Positions 1 to 10,394 of a stretch of 64,000 nucleotides of DNA are shown here, piece after piece. The stretch comes from Polyangium jinanense (GTDB lineage Bacteria > Myxococcota > Polyangia > Polyangiales > Polyangiaceae), in NCBI RefSeq assembly GCF_028435365.1, contig NZ_JAGTJJ010000023.1, positions 107,203 through 171,202 on the forward strand, given 5' to 3'. Position numbers and translations under genes: made by a program. Every line of letters starts with the position of its first letter. The first letter of the stretch is position 1. A model generated the notes under the pieces. That model searched no databases. It saw only the letters and a program-made list of their open reading frames with translations, and was not told the DNA's origin.

Positions 1-29
1 GGCGCGAGGCCAAGCGAGGGCGGGTGGGA

Positions 30-3000
30 TCAGTCGAGGCCGAGGCGCGCGCGGGCATCGGCGTACGCGTCGCTCACCGAGAAGACGATGAGCTCGCGGG
101 CCTCGGCATTGCGACCGATCCAGGTGAGGCGCTCCTTGCCGGACGCCGGAGGCTGGTTCGTGTGGCCGCCAGCCCAGGCAATGCCCGTGAGCGCGATGTT
201 GGGATCACCGACCGCGAGCAAGCCCGCGCGCGCACCCCAGCCGTTCACCGCGGTGTTGAGGGTCGAGGCGCGGTTGCCGATGTTGGCGATGACGTCGGTC
301 GCGAGCGTGCGCACCTGCGGATCGAGGCTCGCCGGGAGCGCCTTGGCGACGCGCGCCGACGCATCGTTGAGCTTGGCCGGGTCGACACCTTGCGGGGCAA
401 ACCCGGGGCTCAGCGCCTTGAGGTACGCGGCGAGCAGCGGCCAGAGGTCGATCGGCGCGGTGCGCGCGAAGGCCGTGGCATTCGCCTGGACGACCTTGAG
501 CGCGCGGTGAACGAGGAACGTGCGGACAGCCTCGTTCGTCGCGGCCACGAGCGGCGCGCCGAGCACGATCGTCGGTGGATGCGCGCTCGCTGCGACGCAC
601 ACCGAGCCGAGCGTGGACGACTGCAGCACCTTGAGATCCTCGATCCCGTAGGCGCGTGCGAGCTCCTTGATCTCCTCGGCGAGGTGCGCCTGCGGGGGCG
701 GGAAGGGCGTCGCGCGGACCGACGTGACGTCGAACGGCACGGCCGTGTCGAGCATCGGCCCAGTGCGCTGCAGGAGGTCGCGGAACGCAGGCGTCATCAC
801 GTCGGGCGCGACCAGCTCGTCGAGCGAGAGGTCGCCGGCCGCCACGCCCGCGCCCGGAAGATCGACCGCGCCGCCGTCGAGGGCCGCCACGCTGCCACGC
901 GCGATGCGCGCGACCTCGGGCCTTCCGCGTAGATCGGCGACGGTGGCGACGGTGCTGAAGAGGTACGGCTCGAAGCGGCCGGTGCCGAGCGCGCGGCGCG
1001 CGTCGGCGACGGCACGATCGAGCAGGACGTTCGCAGCCTGCGCCTGATCGGTGCGCTGGTAGAAGCTCGCGAGCGCGCCGAGCGCGACGTCGTCCTTGGG
1101 CCAGGTCTTGCGCGCCTGGAGCAAGGTCTGCTCGGCCTTCTTGAGGTCGCCCATCGCCTCGTAGATCTCGGCGAGCTGCGTCGTGCGACGGCACTTCGCC
1201 TCGGGCTCCTCGACGTTGTTGATGAGGATCGTCTGCTGCTCGAGGGCCTTCGCCGTGTCGCCGAGGTTCTTGTAGAGGTCGACGAGGCGCTCACGCGCGG
1301 GCTCGTTGTTCGCGAAGCGCTTCAAGACCTCCTGGTAGGAGAGCTCGGCGCGCTCGGCGTTCGGCAACGGTCCGTTGTAGAGGTCGCCGAGGCGCATGTA
1401 GAGCTCGGCCTGGCGCTCGGGCTCCGCGACGAGGCGCGCGAGCCGGATCCAGGCCTGCTCCGCGCCGCCCCAGTCGTCTTCCCTCGCGCAGACGTCGGCA
1501 AACGCCGTCAGAGCCTCGACGTGGTCGGGGTTCTGATCGAGCGCCGCCGCGAGAGCCTGCTTCGCCGCCGCCGCGTCGCCGACGTCGGCGAGCGCGCGGC
1601 CACGCAGGACCTCCATCTCGACACGCTCGGCCGGATCGGTGACGGCGTCGAGGCGACGTTCGAGGAGCGCGGCGAGCTCGGCCCGCGCGCCACTCGCGAC
1701 GTAGATCGCCTGTAAGCGCTGGAAGACGTCGAGGTACGAGGGATCAACCGCGAAGACGCTCTCGAAGGCGCCACGCGCGCGCTCGGTCTCGCTCGTCTTG
1801 TCGGCCCAGAGGACCGCGGCGAGGTAGAGGTTGCGCACGCGCTCCTCGGCCGTCGCGCTGGTCTGCGCGGCAGCTTCGAGCGTGGTCGCAGCCCCGACGA
1901 AGTCGCCGCTCTGCTCGAGGGCGCGGGCACGTTCGAGGTGCACCACGAGGTGACCAGGCACGAGCTCGATCGCCTTTTCGAGGAGCTCGCGGGCCTTCTC
2001 GGTTTGCCCCGCACGCGTCGCGGACTCGGCAGCGCGCAGCGAGAGCGTGGCGATCTCGGAGGCGCGCTCGGTGCGGTTCGCGAGCTCGAGGTCGGCTTCG
2101 AGCGCCGTCGCCTCGTCGCCGCGCGCGCGAGCATGCGCCGCCGTTTGGCGGAGCGCCCAGAGCCCGCGAGGCTCGTTGCGATAGGCGATCTCGACCGGCT
2201 CGCGCGTCTCGTCCCAGCCGTGGATGCGGAGGCGGAGGCGCGCGGAGAGGTGCGCATGCGCGATGGCCTCGGGGCCTTCGAGCGTCCTCGCGAGCGTGAA
2301 GACGACCGGCTCGAGCTCCTCGTCGCGGCCGCCCGCGATGAGGGCGCTCGCCACGCGGCGGAGCGTCGGCAGGTGCGTAGGCGTCTCTTCGAGGATCGTG
2401 CGGCGCCAGAGCAGGCCGCTCGCCGCGTCGCCACGGCCGATCTCGTCGAGCTCGGCGAGGCGCTCGTACGCCTGGAGCCGCTCGACGGAATCCTCCGTCG
2501 CGCGGGCGTACTGCAAGAGGCCGTCGACGAGATCACTCGTGCCATGGCCCGCGAGCGCGGCGCGGTACGCGCAGAGCGGCGCGAGGAGCGTCTCGCCCGC
2601 GGCGATGGCTTGCCGCGAGAGGGCCGCGGCCTTCTCGAGGTCGCCGTCGCGCTCGTACTCGAGCGCGGCTTCGAGCGAGAAGCGCGCGGCGTCGGAGCCC
2701 GTGGAGGCAGCCGCGCGCTCGGCACGCCAGGCCGCGCGATCCGCGGGGCGCTCCGGCGAGAGGCGCTCGTAGAGCTCGCGCAGGCCGATGTCGTCGGGAC
2801 GCGCCGTGAGCGCCTGCGCGAGCAGGCCCGCCGCATGCGCCGCGCCTTCCGGCGTGATGAGGGCTTCGCGCACGAAGTCGCGGGCCTGCTCGATCGGATC
2901 CTCGCTCGCCTGACGGCGGAGGTGGAGCCACTCGATGAGGCCGTCGCGATCGCCCACGCCGCGCGCCGTGCGCTCGCCGAGGTGCACGGAGAGCGGGAGG

Positions 3001-5066
3001 CGCGCGTCGATCTCGGCCGCGCCGCGGAGGAGTTTGTCGCGTTCGTCGTCGATCGAGGTGTCGGGGACCTCGACCTCGAGCAAGCGGATCGCCGCCTCCG
3101 TGAGCAAGAGCGCGGCGCGCGTGCCAGGCTCGATCGACTGCGCGAGGCCGGCGAGGACACTCGAAGCGGTCGCGGCGTCGGCGCCCGTCGCGCGAGCGCG
3201 CGTGGCGCCTTCGTGGGCCGGATCCGATTGGCGCGCGCGATCGTACCCTTCGGCCGCGAGCTCCGCGTCGCCCGCGAGCTCGGCGAGGAGCGCGCTCGCC
3301 AGCGCGCTGTCGCGATCCCCGTCCTCTGCACCGCGCCACGCGGCGACGGCGCGGGCGACGTTCGCGCCAGCCTTCGACTCGAGGTCGAGCTCGAGCTTGA
3401 GCGCGCGGCCCGTGCCGCTGTCGGCGGCGTGCTCGGTGTAGCCGAGGATCGCCGCCGCGAGGGCGTCGTTCTCGCCGAGGGGCTTGCCGTCGGGGCGAGC
3501 GTCGGCGAGGGCGCGGCCGAGCGCCGCGGAAGCACGCGCGCTCGGGCTGCCAGCGCCGATGACGCTGCTCGAAGACGCGTCGGTTTCGCGGGAGGCCGCG
3601 CTCGCCGCGGCGAGCAGCGGCGCGAGCTCGTCGTCGCCCGCGGCCGCGTCGACGGCCTGGTCGAAGAGCTCGCGCGAGCCTCCGGTGAGCGCCGTCAAGG
3701 AGAGGCGGTCGGCAGCCGAGAACGCGATCGTGTCGCTGCCCTCGACGGCCGCGCGCGCCGCGGCGGCGTCGCCGAGCTCGATCGCGCGGGCCGCGAGGGC
3801 GCGCCGCGCGTCGGCGTCGTGCGTGCCGTCGAGCGCGCCGCGCAGGGCCTCGATCGAGCCCGGACGCGTGTCCTTGCGCGCGGCCGCGAGCATGCCCGCG
3901 AGCCAGCCCGCGCCGCCCTTGAGGGAGGCGGTGCTGCGCAGGCGCCCGAGGCTCGACACCGCGAGGGACACGTCGCCCGCTTCGAGCGCGGCGCGCGCGC
4001 GGAGGAGCGCGTCGTACGCGGAGACGACACCGCGGATGCCACGCGGCACCACGCCGCGGTGGATCGCGACCTGCGTGAACGCGTCGCGCAGCGCCGAGAG
4101 CTCGCTCGTTTCCGGCGCGCGAACCTTCGTGAAGGCGTCGTCGGCGCTGCCGAGCGCCTCGGAGAAGCGCTGCACGTGCGGGCGCGGATCCGTGGGCAGC
4201 GAGCGCTGCGCGAGGTCCATGCGCTTCTGGGCGCCTTCCTCGTCCTCCTGGCGGATGCGCAGGACCTCGGCGCCGAGCACGGCGGCGTGGGCCCGCGCGG
4301 CCGGCGTCGGCGCGATGCGCGCCTCGGTGTCGAGCACCTCGATCGTGCCTTGCCAGTCCTGATCACGCGCGAGGAGCCCGCGGATCTGGCGATGCGCGAG
4401 CGGAGAGCTCGGCGCGAGCTCGCGCGCCTCGGCCGCGATCGCGCGCGCTGTCTGCTCCTCGCCCGCCATCGCGTAGATCTCGGACACCGCCACGAGCGCT
4501 CGCGCGCGCGCGGCCTTGTCCTCCATCGCCTCGGCTTCGGCGCGCAGCCACGCGGCCCGCTCGGCCCACGCGTCACGCTGCTGCGTGCGCACGAGGTGCG
4601 CGCTCGCGTCCTGCTCGTCGTCGAACGTGGGCGCTCCCGCGACGGGCGCGCGCTCGCGCCGCGACGGCGCGATCGGCACGTCGTCCTCGGCTTCCACCTC
4701 GGCCACGACCGCGGCCACCGGCGTCTCCACGACGGAAGGTCCCGCGGGCGTCACCGCGTCGTGGGCGCTCGTGTCCGCGGCCGGCAGCGTGTTCGTCTCG
4801 TCGACGAGGGCCTCCACGAGCCCGTCGTCCTCGGGCCTCGTGGGCAACTCGTGCCGCACGTCCTCCTTCATGCGCGCGGTCACCTCGCCGATCTCCGGCT
4901 CGCTGCCGGAGTTCCGCAGCGACGCCATCAGCTCGTCGGGCACGTGCGCCATGATGGTCGCAGCGTCGTCGTCGTCGTCTTCGATCGCGTCCTCTGCGAG
5001 GTCGATCTCGTCGTCTTGGGGCTCGCTCACGGGACCTTGATCCTTTGCTCCAGAGTCGTGGCTCAC
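30..5066 (-). CDS. Giant TPR-repeat protein A, 1678 aa
   Basis: Predicted cytoplasmic helical-repeat scaffold; no catalytic function can be assigned. The first ~170 residues are acidic and low in complexity (runs of D/E such as EDDDDDAA), then a continuous Ala/Glu/Leu/Arg-rich helical solenoid of degenerate tetratricopeptide repeats occupies most of the protein, followed by a compact ~240-residue C-terminal domain (contains PTIVLGAPLV and FLVHRALKVV) that recurs in the upstream neighbour. No signal peptide or membrane segment is visible. I chose the GTG at 5066 because it overlaps the upstream stop as GTGA and begins the non-repetitive acidic region; the open frame runs further upstream but only as a shadow of the neighbour. 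A second in-frame GTG lies 14 codons downstream. Probably co-translated with the neighbour. Similar giant TPR proteins are common in Polyangiales; role unknown. Confidence 0.82.
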   Translation of the reverse strand: MSHDSGAKDQGPVSEPQDDEIDLAEDAIEDDDDDAATIMAHVPDELMASLRNSGSEPEIGEVTARMKEDVRHELPTRPEDDGLVEALVDETNTLPAADTSAHDAVTPAGPSVVETPVAAVVAEVEAEDDVPIAPSRRERAPVAGAPTFDDEQDASAHLVRTQQRDAWAERAAWLRAEAEAMEDKAARARALVAVSEIYAMAGEEQTARAIAAEARELAPSSPLAHRQIRGLLARDQDWQGTIEVLDTEARIAPTPAARAHAAVLGAEVLRIRQEDEEGAQKRMDLAQRSLPTDPRPHVQRFSEALGSADDAFTKVRAPETSELSALRDAFTQVAIHRGVVPRGIRGVVSAYDALLRARAALEAGDVSLAVSSLGRLRSTASLKGGAGWLAGMLAAARKDTRPGSIEALRGALDGTHDADARRALAARAIELGDAAAARAAVEGSDTIAFSAADRLSLTALTGGSRELFDQAVDAAAGDDELAPLLAAASAASRETDASSSSVIGAGSPSARASAALGRALADARPDGKPLGENDALAAAILGYTEHAADSGTGRALKLELDLESKAGANVARAVAAWRGAEDGDRDSALASALLAELAGDAELAAEGYDRARQSDPAHEGATRARATGADAATASSVLAGLAQSIEPGTRAALLLTEAAIRLLEVEVPDTSIDDERDKLLRGAAEIDARLPLSVHLGERTARGVGDRDGLIEWLHLRRQASEDPIEQARDFVREALITPEGAAHAAGLLAQALTARPDDIGLRELYERLSPERPADRAAWRAERAAASTGSDAARFSLEAALEYERDGDLEKAAALSRQAIAAGETLLAPLCAYRAALAGHGTSDLVDGLLQYARATEDSVERLQAYERLAELDEIGRGDAASGLLWRRTILEETPTHLPTLRRVASALIAGGRDEELEPVVFTLARTLEGPEAIAHAHLSARLRLRIHGWDETREPVEIAYRNEPRGLWALRQTAAHARARGDEATALEADLELANRTERASEIATLSLRAAESATRAGQTEKARELLEKAIELVPGHLVVHLERARALEQSGDFVGAATTLEAAAQTSATAEERVRNLYLAAVLWADKTSETERARGAFESVFAVDPSYLDVFQRLQAIYVASGARAELAALLERRLDAVTDPAERVEMEVLRGRALADVGDAAAAKQALAAALDQNPDHVEALTAFADVCAREDDWGGAEQAWIRLARLVAEPERQAELYMRLGDLYNGPLPNAERAELSYQEVLKRFANNEPARERLVDLYKNLGDTAKALEQQTILINNVEEPEAKCRRTTQLAEIYEAMGDLKKAEQTLLQARKTWPKDDVALGALASFYQRTDQAQAANVLLDRAVADARRALGTGRFEPYLFSTVATVADLRGRPEVARIARGSVAALDGGAVDLPGAGVAAGDLSLDELVAPDVMTPAFRDLLQRTGPMLDTAVPFDVTSVRATPFPPPQAHLAEEIKELARAYGIEDLKVLQSSTLGSVCVAASAHPPTIVLGAPLVAATNEAVRTFLVHRALKVVQANATAFARTAPIDLWPLLAAYLKALSPGFAPQGVDPAKLNDASARVAKALPASLDPQVRTLATDVIANIGNRASTLNTAVNGWGARAGLLAVGDPNIALTGIAWAGGHTNQPPASGKERLTWIGRNAEARELIVFSVSDAYADARARLGLD

Positions 5067-8000
5067 CGGACACCCATGCCGAGCTTCTTGCGCAGCTCGA
5101 GGTAGCTGGGGGAAAGCACGAACGAGAGAAGGCGACGCGAGCGCTCGCTCTCGGTGACCACCGAGCCGAGCTGATCCCGCGGCACGCTCACGATGTCGCT
5201 CAGAACGATCGAGACGTCGCCGGCGGCGATCACCGCCATGCGATCCAGGCTGCGACGCGCCGCGTTCGTCCACGCGCGTGCATCCTGCTTGCTCGACACG
5301 ACCTTCTGGCAGACCTCGCCGATGCTCTTGCGGATCTTGCGCGAGATCTCCTTGTGCACCGCGCGCTGGATCTCGCCGTAGACCGCGTAGCCGGGGTTTT
5401 GGACCTTGATGTCGACCTCGTTGCACGCCGCGATGACCACGGACGCGACCGTGGCCTCGTCGCGCGTGCGGAGCGAGGTGATCCCGCGCCGCAGGGCGAA
5501 GACCGTGCGTGCGATGGCCGAGCGCGCCGCCGCGTCGAGCGGCGTCGTGATCCCGGGCCCGACGACGATCGCGGGCACCTCGCCGGCGACGCCGTGCACG
5601 CCCTTCGGCTCGGGGCCGCCCACGTAGAGCTCGAAGTCGCCCTCGAAGCCCACCGCGCCCATCCACTCGGCGACCGCCACGCGCAGCGGGTGGCCGCCGC
5701 GCGAGTCGATGCGCTCCTTCTTGCCGACGTTCAGCGAGCCGAGCGTCGGGCCGAGCGCGAGCGTCACCGTCTCGGCCATGAGCACGAAGAGCTCCGCGAT
5801 CGGGCCGTTGTCCTCCGGATCGGCGATCTCGGCCATGGCCTTCGCGTCGAGCACGATCTGCGGCCGCGTCGCGACGCGACCGTCGATCCGTTTGAGCTCC
5901 GTCGAGATCGCGTCGTCGTCGCGACCGAGCGAGACGAGGCAGCCGAGCGTCGCCTGGCGGAGCGCCGCGTCCTGCCCGGCCTGCGCGATCTTCGCGAGCC
6001 GCTCGACGCGGTCGGCGTCGCACGGATCCTCGGAGAGCTTCTGCACGAGCACGTTCTTCGCGCGGCCGAGCAGGCGCTGACGGAGCGACGCCTCGTAGCT
6101 CGTGGTGAGCACGAGATCGAGCGCCTCGCCGTCGTCCGGCGACTCGTCGAGCAGCTTCACGACCGCGCTCTCGGCCTTGAGCGGATCGTTCTGCTTGTCG
6201 CGCCAGATGGCCATCGCGAGCCGCGCGGCCTCCATGCGACCCTCGCGCTTGTCGCGCTCCTGCATGAGCTGCTCGAGGATCGACGTCGCGCGCGACCACG
6301 CGCCCGTCTTCGCCGCGACGCGCGCGAGGCGCTCGCGCACGGGCGGCGTGGACAGGCCCGCCTCGTGGAGACCCACGAGCACCTTGAGCGCCTTCTCCGG
6401 GGCGTTCAGCTTGTTCTCGTAGATGTCCACCGCCGCGACGCCGGACATCAGCCGCTGCTGCGCCGGCGCCTCGCCGATGCCCGAGAGCCGACCGAGCAGG
6501 TCCGCCGCCTCGGCGAACTTGCCCATCGTGATCGAAATCTCGCCGGCGAGCGCGAGCGCGCCGACGTGATCGGGCTCGAGCATCGTGACGTTCTCGAGCG
6601 CCGACAGCGCGCCCTCGCGATCGCCCTTCTTGCGAAGCACGCGCGCGCGCTCCCAGAAGAGCTTGCCGATTTCCGCCTCGTCGTCGGCCACGTCGAGACG
6701 GCGCCCGATGATGTCGAGCAGCTTGTCGTCCTCGTTGCGCGAACGGACGCGGCGGAAGAGTTTGTCGAAGGCGACCGAACGGCTCGGATCCCGATCGAAT
6801 GCGCGGGCGAACGCGATCTCCGCGTCGTCGTGCGCGTCGGTGTGATCGAGCAGGATGATGCCCGCGGACTCCCAGAACGCCGCGCCGCGCGTGTCGTCCT
6901 TGCTGAGGGCGCCGAGCTGCGCGAGCGCGAGCGCCGTGGAGACGTGGTCGCCGAGCGCCTCGCTCGCCGCGCGCACGCCCTCCCACGACACGATGTCGTC
7001 CTGGCGGCGCTCGACGGCCGCGCGGAAGGTGGCGAGCGCCGCCTCCACGTTGCCCGCCGCGAGCTCCGACCAGCCGGAGAGCGCCGAAGCGTCGCTGCCC
7101 GCATCCTCGCCGAGCGCCCCGCCCACGTTCTGCAGGGCGAAGGCGCGGCGGCGCGGATCGCAGCCGGGCATCGCGAGCTCCAGGTTCGCGAGGCGCGTCG
7201 CGTCCGACGTGCCGGCGAGCAGGGGCTGCGGCGTGCTCGGCTGATCCAGCATCGCCACGAGCGCGGCCGACGCGTCCATCGCCGACCACGGCTCGTCGTC
7301 GAGGAACGTTCCCACCGCGCGGCGCGCGGCCACCTCGGCATCACGATCCTTCGCGGCGAGCGCCGCCCCGAGCCACTCGAGCGCGGCGTAGAGCTTCGGC
7401 TCCGCGTCCGCCCAGGCCGCCGCGCGCGACACCGCCGCGCCCGGGTCCTGATCGACCGTGCGCGCAAGGCGATACCGCTCCGCGCGGGCGATCGCCGTCG
7501 CTTCGTCGCCCTGGTCTTCCAGACGATCGAGCGCGCGATCGATCGCCCCACGATCACTCTGCGCCTCGGGCCACGTCAGGCGCGCGAGCCCCGCGGCGAC
7601 CGTGATGTCGCCCGAGCCCTCGGCCTCCGCCGTCTCCAGCGCCGTGAGCGCCTCGGGGCGGTCACCCGCCTCGCCCTGGCCCACCTCCAGGCCGAAGCGC
7701 TCGATCGCGATGCTCGCCGGATCGGCGCCCGCCTCCGCTGCCGTGAGCAGCGCGCGGCGACGACCGTCGAGGCTGTCGGGATCGGCCCCGCGCAGCGCCC
7801 ACGCGAGCAGCGCCGCGGCCGCCTTCGACGCGCTGCCGCGCGCCTGCTCGATGAGCTCGATCGTCTTCTGCCGATCGCCGATCCGCCACGTGAGAAGCGC
7901 GGCTTCCAGGTAGAGCGCGGCGCCGAGGTCGATGTCCTCGGTCGCCGTCGCGCATGCCGACAGGATGTTCGACGCGGCCGCGAGGTCCCCTGCGCGGCGC

Positions 8001-9865
8001 TCGAGGTCCGCGAGGAAAAGCGCCACCACCTCGTCCGACGGCTGCGCCTCGTGCAGCTCGCGCAGTCGCGCGCGCGCCGCATCGAGGTTGCCCGCGCGCG
8101 TGCTGCGCAGTGCAGCGACCACCCAGAGGCCCCGCGCGAGGCTCGGGTCCGTCTCGACCTTCGCGAGCTCCTCGATCGTCGCCGCGATCGGGCGGAACGC
8201 GCTCACCTCGCCCGGCGCCGGCTTCTTCGCGCCGAGCGCGTAGGCCGCGAGCACACGCCCGAGCCACGTGGAGGCATCACCGTCGAGCGCCGCGAGCTTC
8301 GAGAACGCCTCGGCCGCGCCGTCCGCATCGCCTCGGATCGAGCGGCTCCGGCCGAGCTCGAACCAGAGGCTCGCCTCTTCGCCCGGCTCCGCGCCGCTCG
8401 CCACGAGCTCCGCCGTCACCTGCTCGTACCACGCCGCATCGCCCCGAACCGACGCGAGCGTGCGGGCGATCCGCGCGAGCAGCGGCGCCGGCGTACCGAG
8501 CGCCGCGGCCCGACCGAGCGCCGCCTTCGCGGCGTCCGAGTCTCCGGCCTGGCAGGCCCACACGTAGGCCGCGATGATCTCCGCGCGCGCCTTCGCCTCG
8601 TTCGTCGGGCACGACGCGCCCGAAGCTTCGAGCGATCGCGCGAGCGCCGCCGGATCCTGCGCGTCGCTCAAGAGGTCGAGCTCGAGCGCGCGCGCCATGA
8701 TCGACGCCGGGTCTGCTTCGAGCGCGCTGCGCAGCGCGGCGAGTGCGCCATCCCGGTCGTTGTCGAGCATCGCCGCCTCGGCGATACGCAGCCACAGCGC
8801 CGCCGCGGCCGGGCCCGGGGTGCCGCGCTCGAGCTCGGCCCGCGCGAGATCCGCCGCGCCCTTCGCGTCGCCGTTCGTCTCCAGCGATGCGAGCCGCGAG
8901 CGCGCGATGAGCGACGACTGCGGGAGCTGCTCGGCGGCTCGCGCGAGCAGCTTCACCCAGCCTTCTTGATCCCCCGCGCGCCGCTTCAGCTCTGCCGCGC
9001 GCAGCCACGCGTCGGCTGCGTACTCGGCGCGCCGCGCGTAGCGGGGCACGCCGCTCGCGTCACCGCGCTCTGCGTCTTCGAGGGCCTCCTCGATGAGCTG
9101 CGCTTGACCTTCGAGGGCCCGCGCGAGCGCCGTCGTGTTGTCCTCCCGCGCCGCGATCGCTTCGAGCGTCACCTGCGACCGGAAACGGCCCTGACCATCC
9201 AGCGCGGCGGCGGCGTCGATCAGATCGTAGGCGCGCTGCGTGTCGCCGGCCTTCGCCGACAGCTCCGCGAGCTCGATGAACAGGAACGCCTTCCACGTCG
9301 GATCGGATGCGAGCTCGGCGCGCGCCTCGATGGCGCGCATGCGGCCGGGCAGATCACCGTCCTTCGCCGCGATGAGCTCGAGCTCGAGCCACGGCGTCGG
9401 GTCCTCGGGGCTCGCGCCGACGGCCTCTTCGAGCGCTTCTTTTGCGCCCGGAAGATTCTGCTCGTAGTCCTGCAAGAACGCGGCGCGCTCCCAGAACGCG
9501 CGGGCACGCTCCTCCGGGGTCACGGAGGCGCGCGTCAGCGCTTCGAGCAGTTTCCCGAGGTTCTTGATGGACTTGCGTCGGGTCAAGATCCGGACGAGAG
9601 CCTCGAGCGACTCGCGGTTTTGCGGATCCGCGTTGAAGGCGGCGAGGTAGTCCCGCGCGGCGGACGGCTCCTCCCCGTGCTTCTCTTCGAGGACGCCGCA
9701 CTCGTGCAGGAGCAGCGCTTGGAGCGCGTTGTCCTCCTGCGCGGCGTGCTCGGACCGTAAACGATTGAGGAAGGCCGCCGCATCCTCGGCCTGCCCCGTG
9801 GGCATGGGTGTCTCTACCGTCATTGGGCTCGACGCGCCTCCCGCGGAGACGGGTTTCTGGTCCAT
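5063..9865 (-). CDS. Giant TPR-repeat protein B, 1600 aa
   Basis: Second giant helical-repeat protein, upstream of and coupled to protein A by a 4-base GTGA overlap. Degenerate TPR-like helix pairs (many Ala/Glu/Leu helices with A..G...A spacing) run from about residue 30 to 1250. The last ~300 residues form a folded domain whose motif PAIVVGPGITTPLDAA parallels PTIVLGAPLVAATNEA in protein A, so the two proteins share an architecture and are probably ancient duplicates. No signal peptide or TM segment. The ATG at 9865 (protein begins MDQKPVS) is preferred over a TTG nine codons upstream; neither has a strong Shine-Dalgarno, so the start is uncertain. Function unknown; a scaffold for protein interactions is the usual inference for TPR arrays. 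Confidence 0.82.
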   Translation of the reverse strand: MDQKPVSAGGASSPMTVETPMPTGQAEDAAAFLNRLRSEHAAQEDNALQALLLHECGVLEEKHGEEPSAARDYLAAFNADPQNRESLEALVRILTRRKSIKNLGKLLEALTRASVTPEERARAFWERAAFLQDYEQNLPGAKEALEEAVGASPEDPTPWLELELIAAKDGDLPGRMRAIEARAELASDPTWKAFLFIELAELSAKAGDTQRAYDLIDAAAALDGQGRFRSQVTLEAIAAREDNTTALARALEGQAQLIEEALEDAERGDASGVPRYARRAEYAADAWLRAAELKRRAGDQEGWVKLLARAAEQLPQSSLIARSRLASLETNGDAKGAADLARAELERGTPGPAAAALWLRIAEAAMLDNDRDGALAALRSALEADPASIMARALELDLLSDAQDPAALARSLEASGASCPTNEAKARAEIIAAYVWACQAGDSDAAKAALGRAAALGTPAPLLARIARTLASVRGDAAWYEQVTAELVASGAEPGEEASLWFELGRSRSIRGDADGAAEAFSKLAALDGDASTWLGRVLAAYALGAKKPAPGEVSAFRPIAATIEELAKVETDPSLARGLWVVAALRSTRAGNLDAARARLRELHEAQPSDEVVALFLADLERRAGDLAAASNILSACATATEDIDLGAALYLEAALLTWRIGDRQKTIELIEQARGSASKAAAALLAWALRGADPDSLDGRRRALLTAAEAGADPASIAIERFGLEVGQGEAGDRPEALTALETAEAEGSGDITVAAGLARLTWPEAQSDRGAIDRALDRLEDQGDEATAIARAERYRLARTVDQDPGAAVSRAAAWADAEPKLYAALEWLGAALAAKDRDAEVAARRAVGTFLDDEPWSAMDASAALVAMLDQPSTPQPLLAGTSDATRLANLELAMPGCDPRRRAFALQNVGGALGEDAGSDASALSGWSELAAGNVEAALATFRAAVERRQDDIVSWEGVRAASEALGDHVSTALALAQLGALSKDDTRGAAFWESAGIILLDHTDAHDDAEIAFARAFDRDPSRSVAFDKLFRRVRSRNEDDKLLDIIGRRLDVADDEAEIGKLFWERARVLRKKGDREGALSALENVTMLEPDHVGALALAGEISITMGKFAEAADLLGRLSGIGEAPAQQRLMSGVAAVDIYENKLNAPEKALKVLVGLHEAGLSTPPVRERLARVAAKTGAWSRATSILEQLMQERDKREGRMEAARLAMAIWRDKQNDPLKAESAVVKLLDESPDDGEALDLVLTTSYEASLRQRLLGRAKNVLVQKLSEDPCDADRVERLAKIAQAGQDAALRQATLGCLVSLGRDDDAISTELKRIDGRVATRPQIVLDAKAMAEIADPEDNGPIAELFVLMAETVTLALGPTLGSLNVGKKERIDSRGGHPLRVAVAEWMGAVGFEGDFELYVGGPEPKGVHGVAGEVPAIVVGPGITTPLDAAARSAIARTVFALRRGITSLRTRDEATVASVVIAACNEVDIKVQNPGYAVYGEIQRAVHKEISRKIRKSIGEVCQKVVSSKQDARAWTNAARRSLDRMAVIAAGDVSIVLSDIVSVPRDQLGSVVTESERSRRLLSFVLSPSYLELRKKLGMGVR

Positions 9866-10072
9866 TGCATGCTGCGTGTGGAGACTAGCCAAACGGTGCG
9901 TCGGGAGTAAAGCGTGCTCGCGACGGATCGCGACGATCGCGCGCCTTGCCGCGATGCGCGGGTATTCCCGTGCGGCACGTGTTCGACGCGGCCGGTCCCG
10001 ATCGTGGGCGAGAGCCCCGCCCGTGGACCCCGGTGGGGGCGCCTTCCCGGCCTCGCCTGCTCGCTTGCTCGC

Positions 10073-10369
10073 TCAGGCCTTGCCGAGCATCGCGTCGAGC
10101 TTTTCGTGCAGCTTCGACTCGACCACGGGGCGCATCGCGCGGAGCAGGAGCGGCAGCTCCACCCGGATCCGCACGGCCTCCGCGGTCACGCGCACCGACC
10201 CCCGCGTCCCCTTCGCAGGCCCGTTTGGCGCGTCGAGCCGGAGCTCGTCGCCCTCCCAGCGCCAGCGCACCCCGCGGCGTTGTTCCAGCCGCCTCGCCAG
10301 GTCCTCGGCGCGCCGCCGCGCCGCGTCCTCGCTCATGCCGTGGGGCCTCAGGATGTCGATCTGCGCCAT
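10073..10369 (-). CDS. PHA_gran_rgn family protein (polyhydroxyalkanoic acid system), 98 aa
   Basis: Small soluble protein matching the PHA_gran_rgn family (Pfam PF09650): an N-terminal basic helix (RPHGMSEDAARRRAEDLARR), the characteristic RWRWEGDELRL strand pair, a central strand set (GSVRVTAEAVRIRVELP) and a final helix (VESKLHEKLDAML). Length is typical for the family. Members have been found near polyhydroxyalkanoate genes in some proteobacteria, but many occur elsewhere and the biochemical role is not settled. The gene follows the PpiC-like gene by 25 bases on the same strand and may share its transcript. An ATG with a GGGGACGG stretch upstream supports the start. Recognition is from pattern memory of the family, not a search. 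Confidence 0.78.
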   Translation of the reverse strand: MAQIDILRPHGMSEDAARRRAEDLARRLEQRRGVRWRWEGDELRLDAPNGPAKGTRGSVRVTAEAVRIRVELPLLLRAMRPVVESKLHEKLDAMLGKA

Positions 10370-10394
10370 CGCGTCCGTCCCCTTCGTATCGTGC

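Noticed and set aside
5045..9760. 1571-codon plus-strand frame opposite the TPR genes
   Set aside because: Arg/Glu/Ala-rich shadow without domains; the minus-strand frame has sensible helical repeats.
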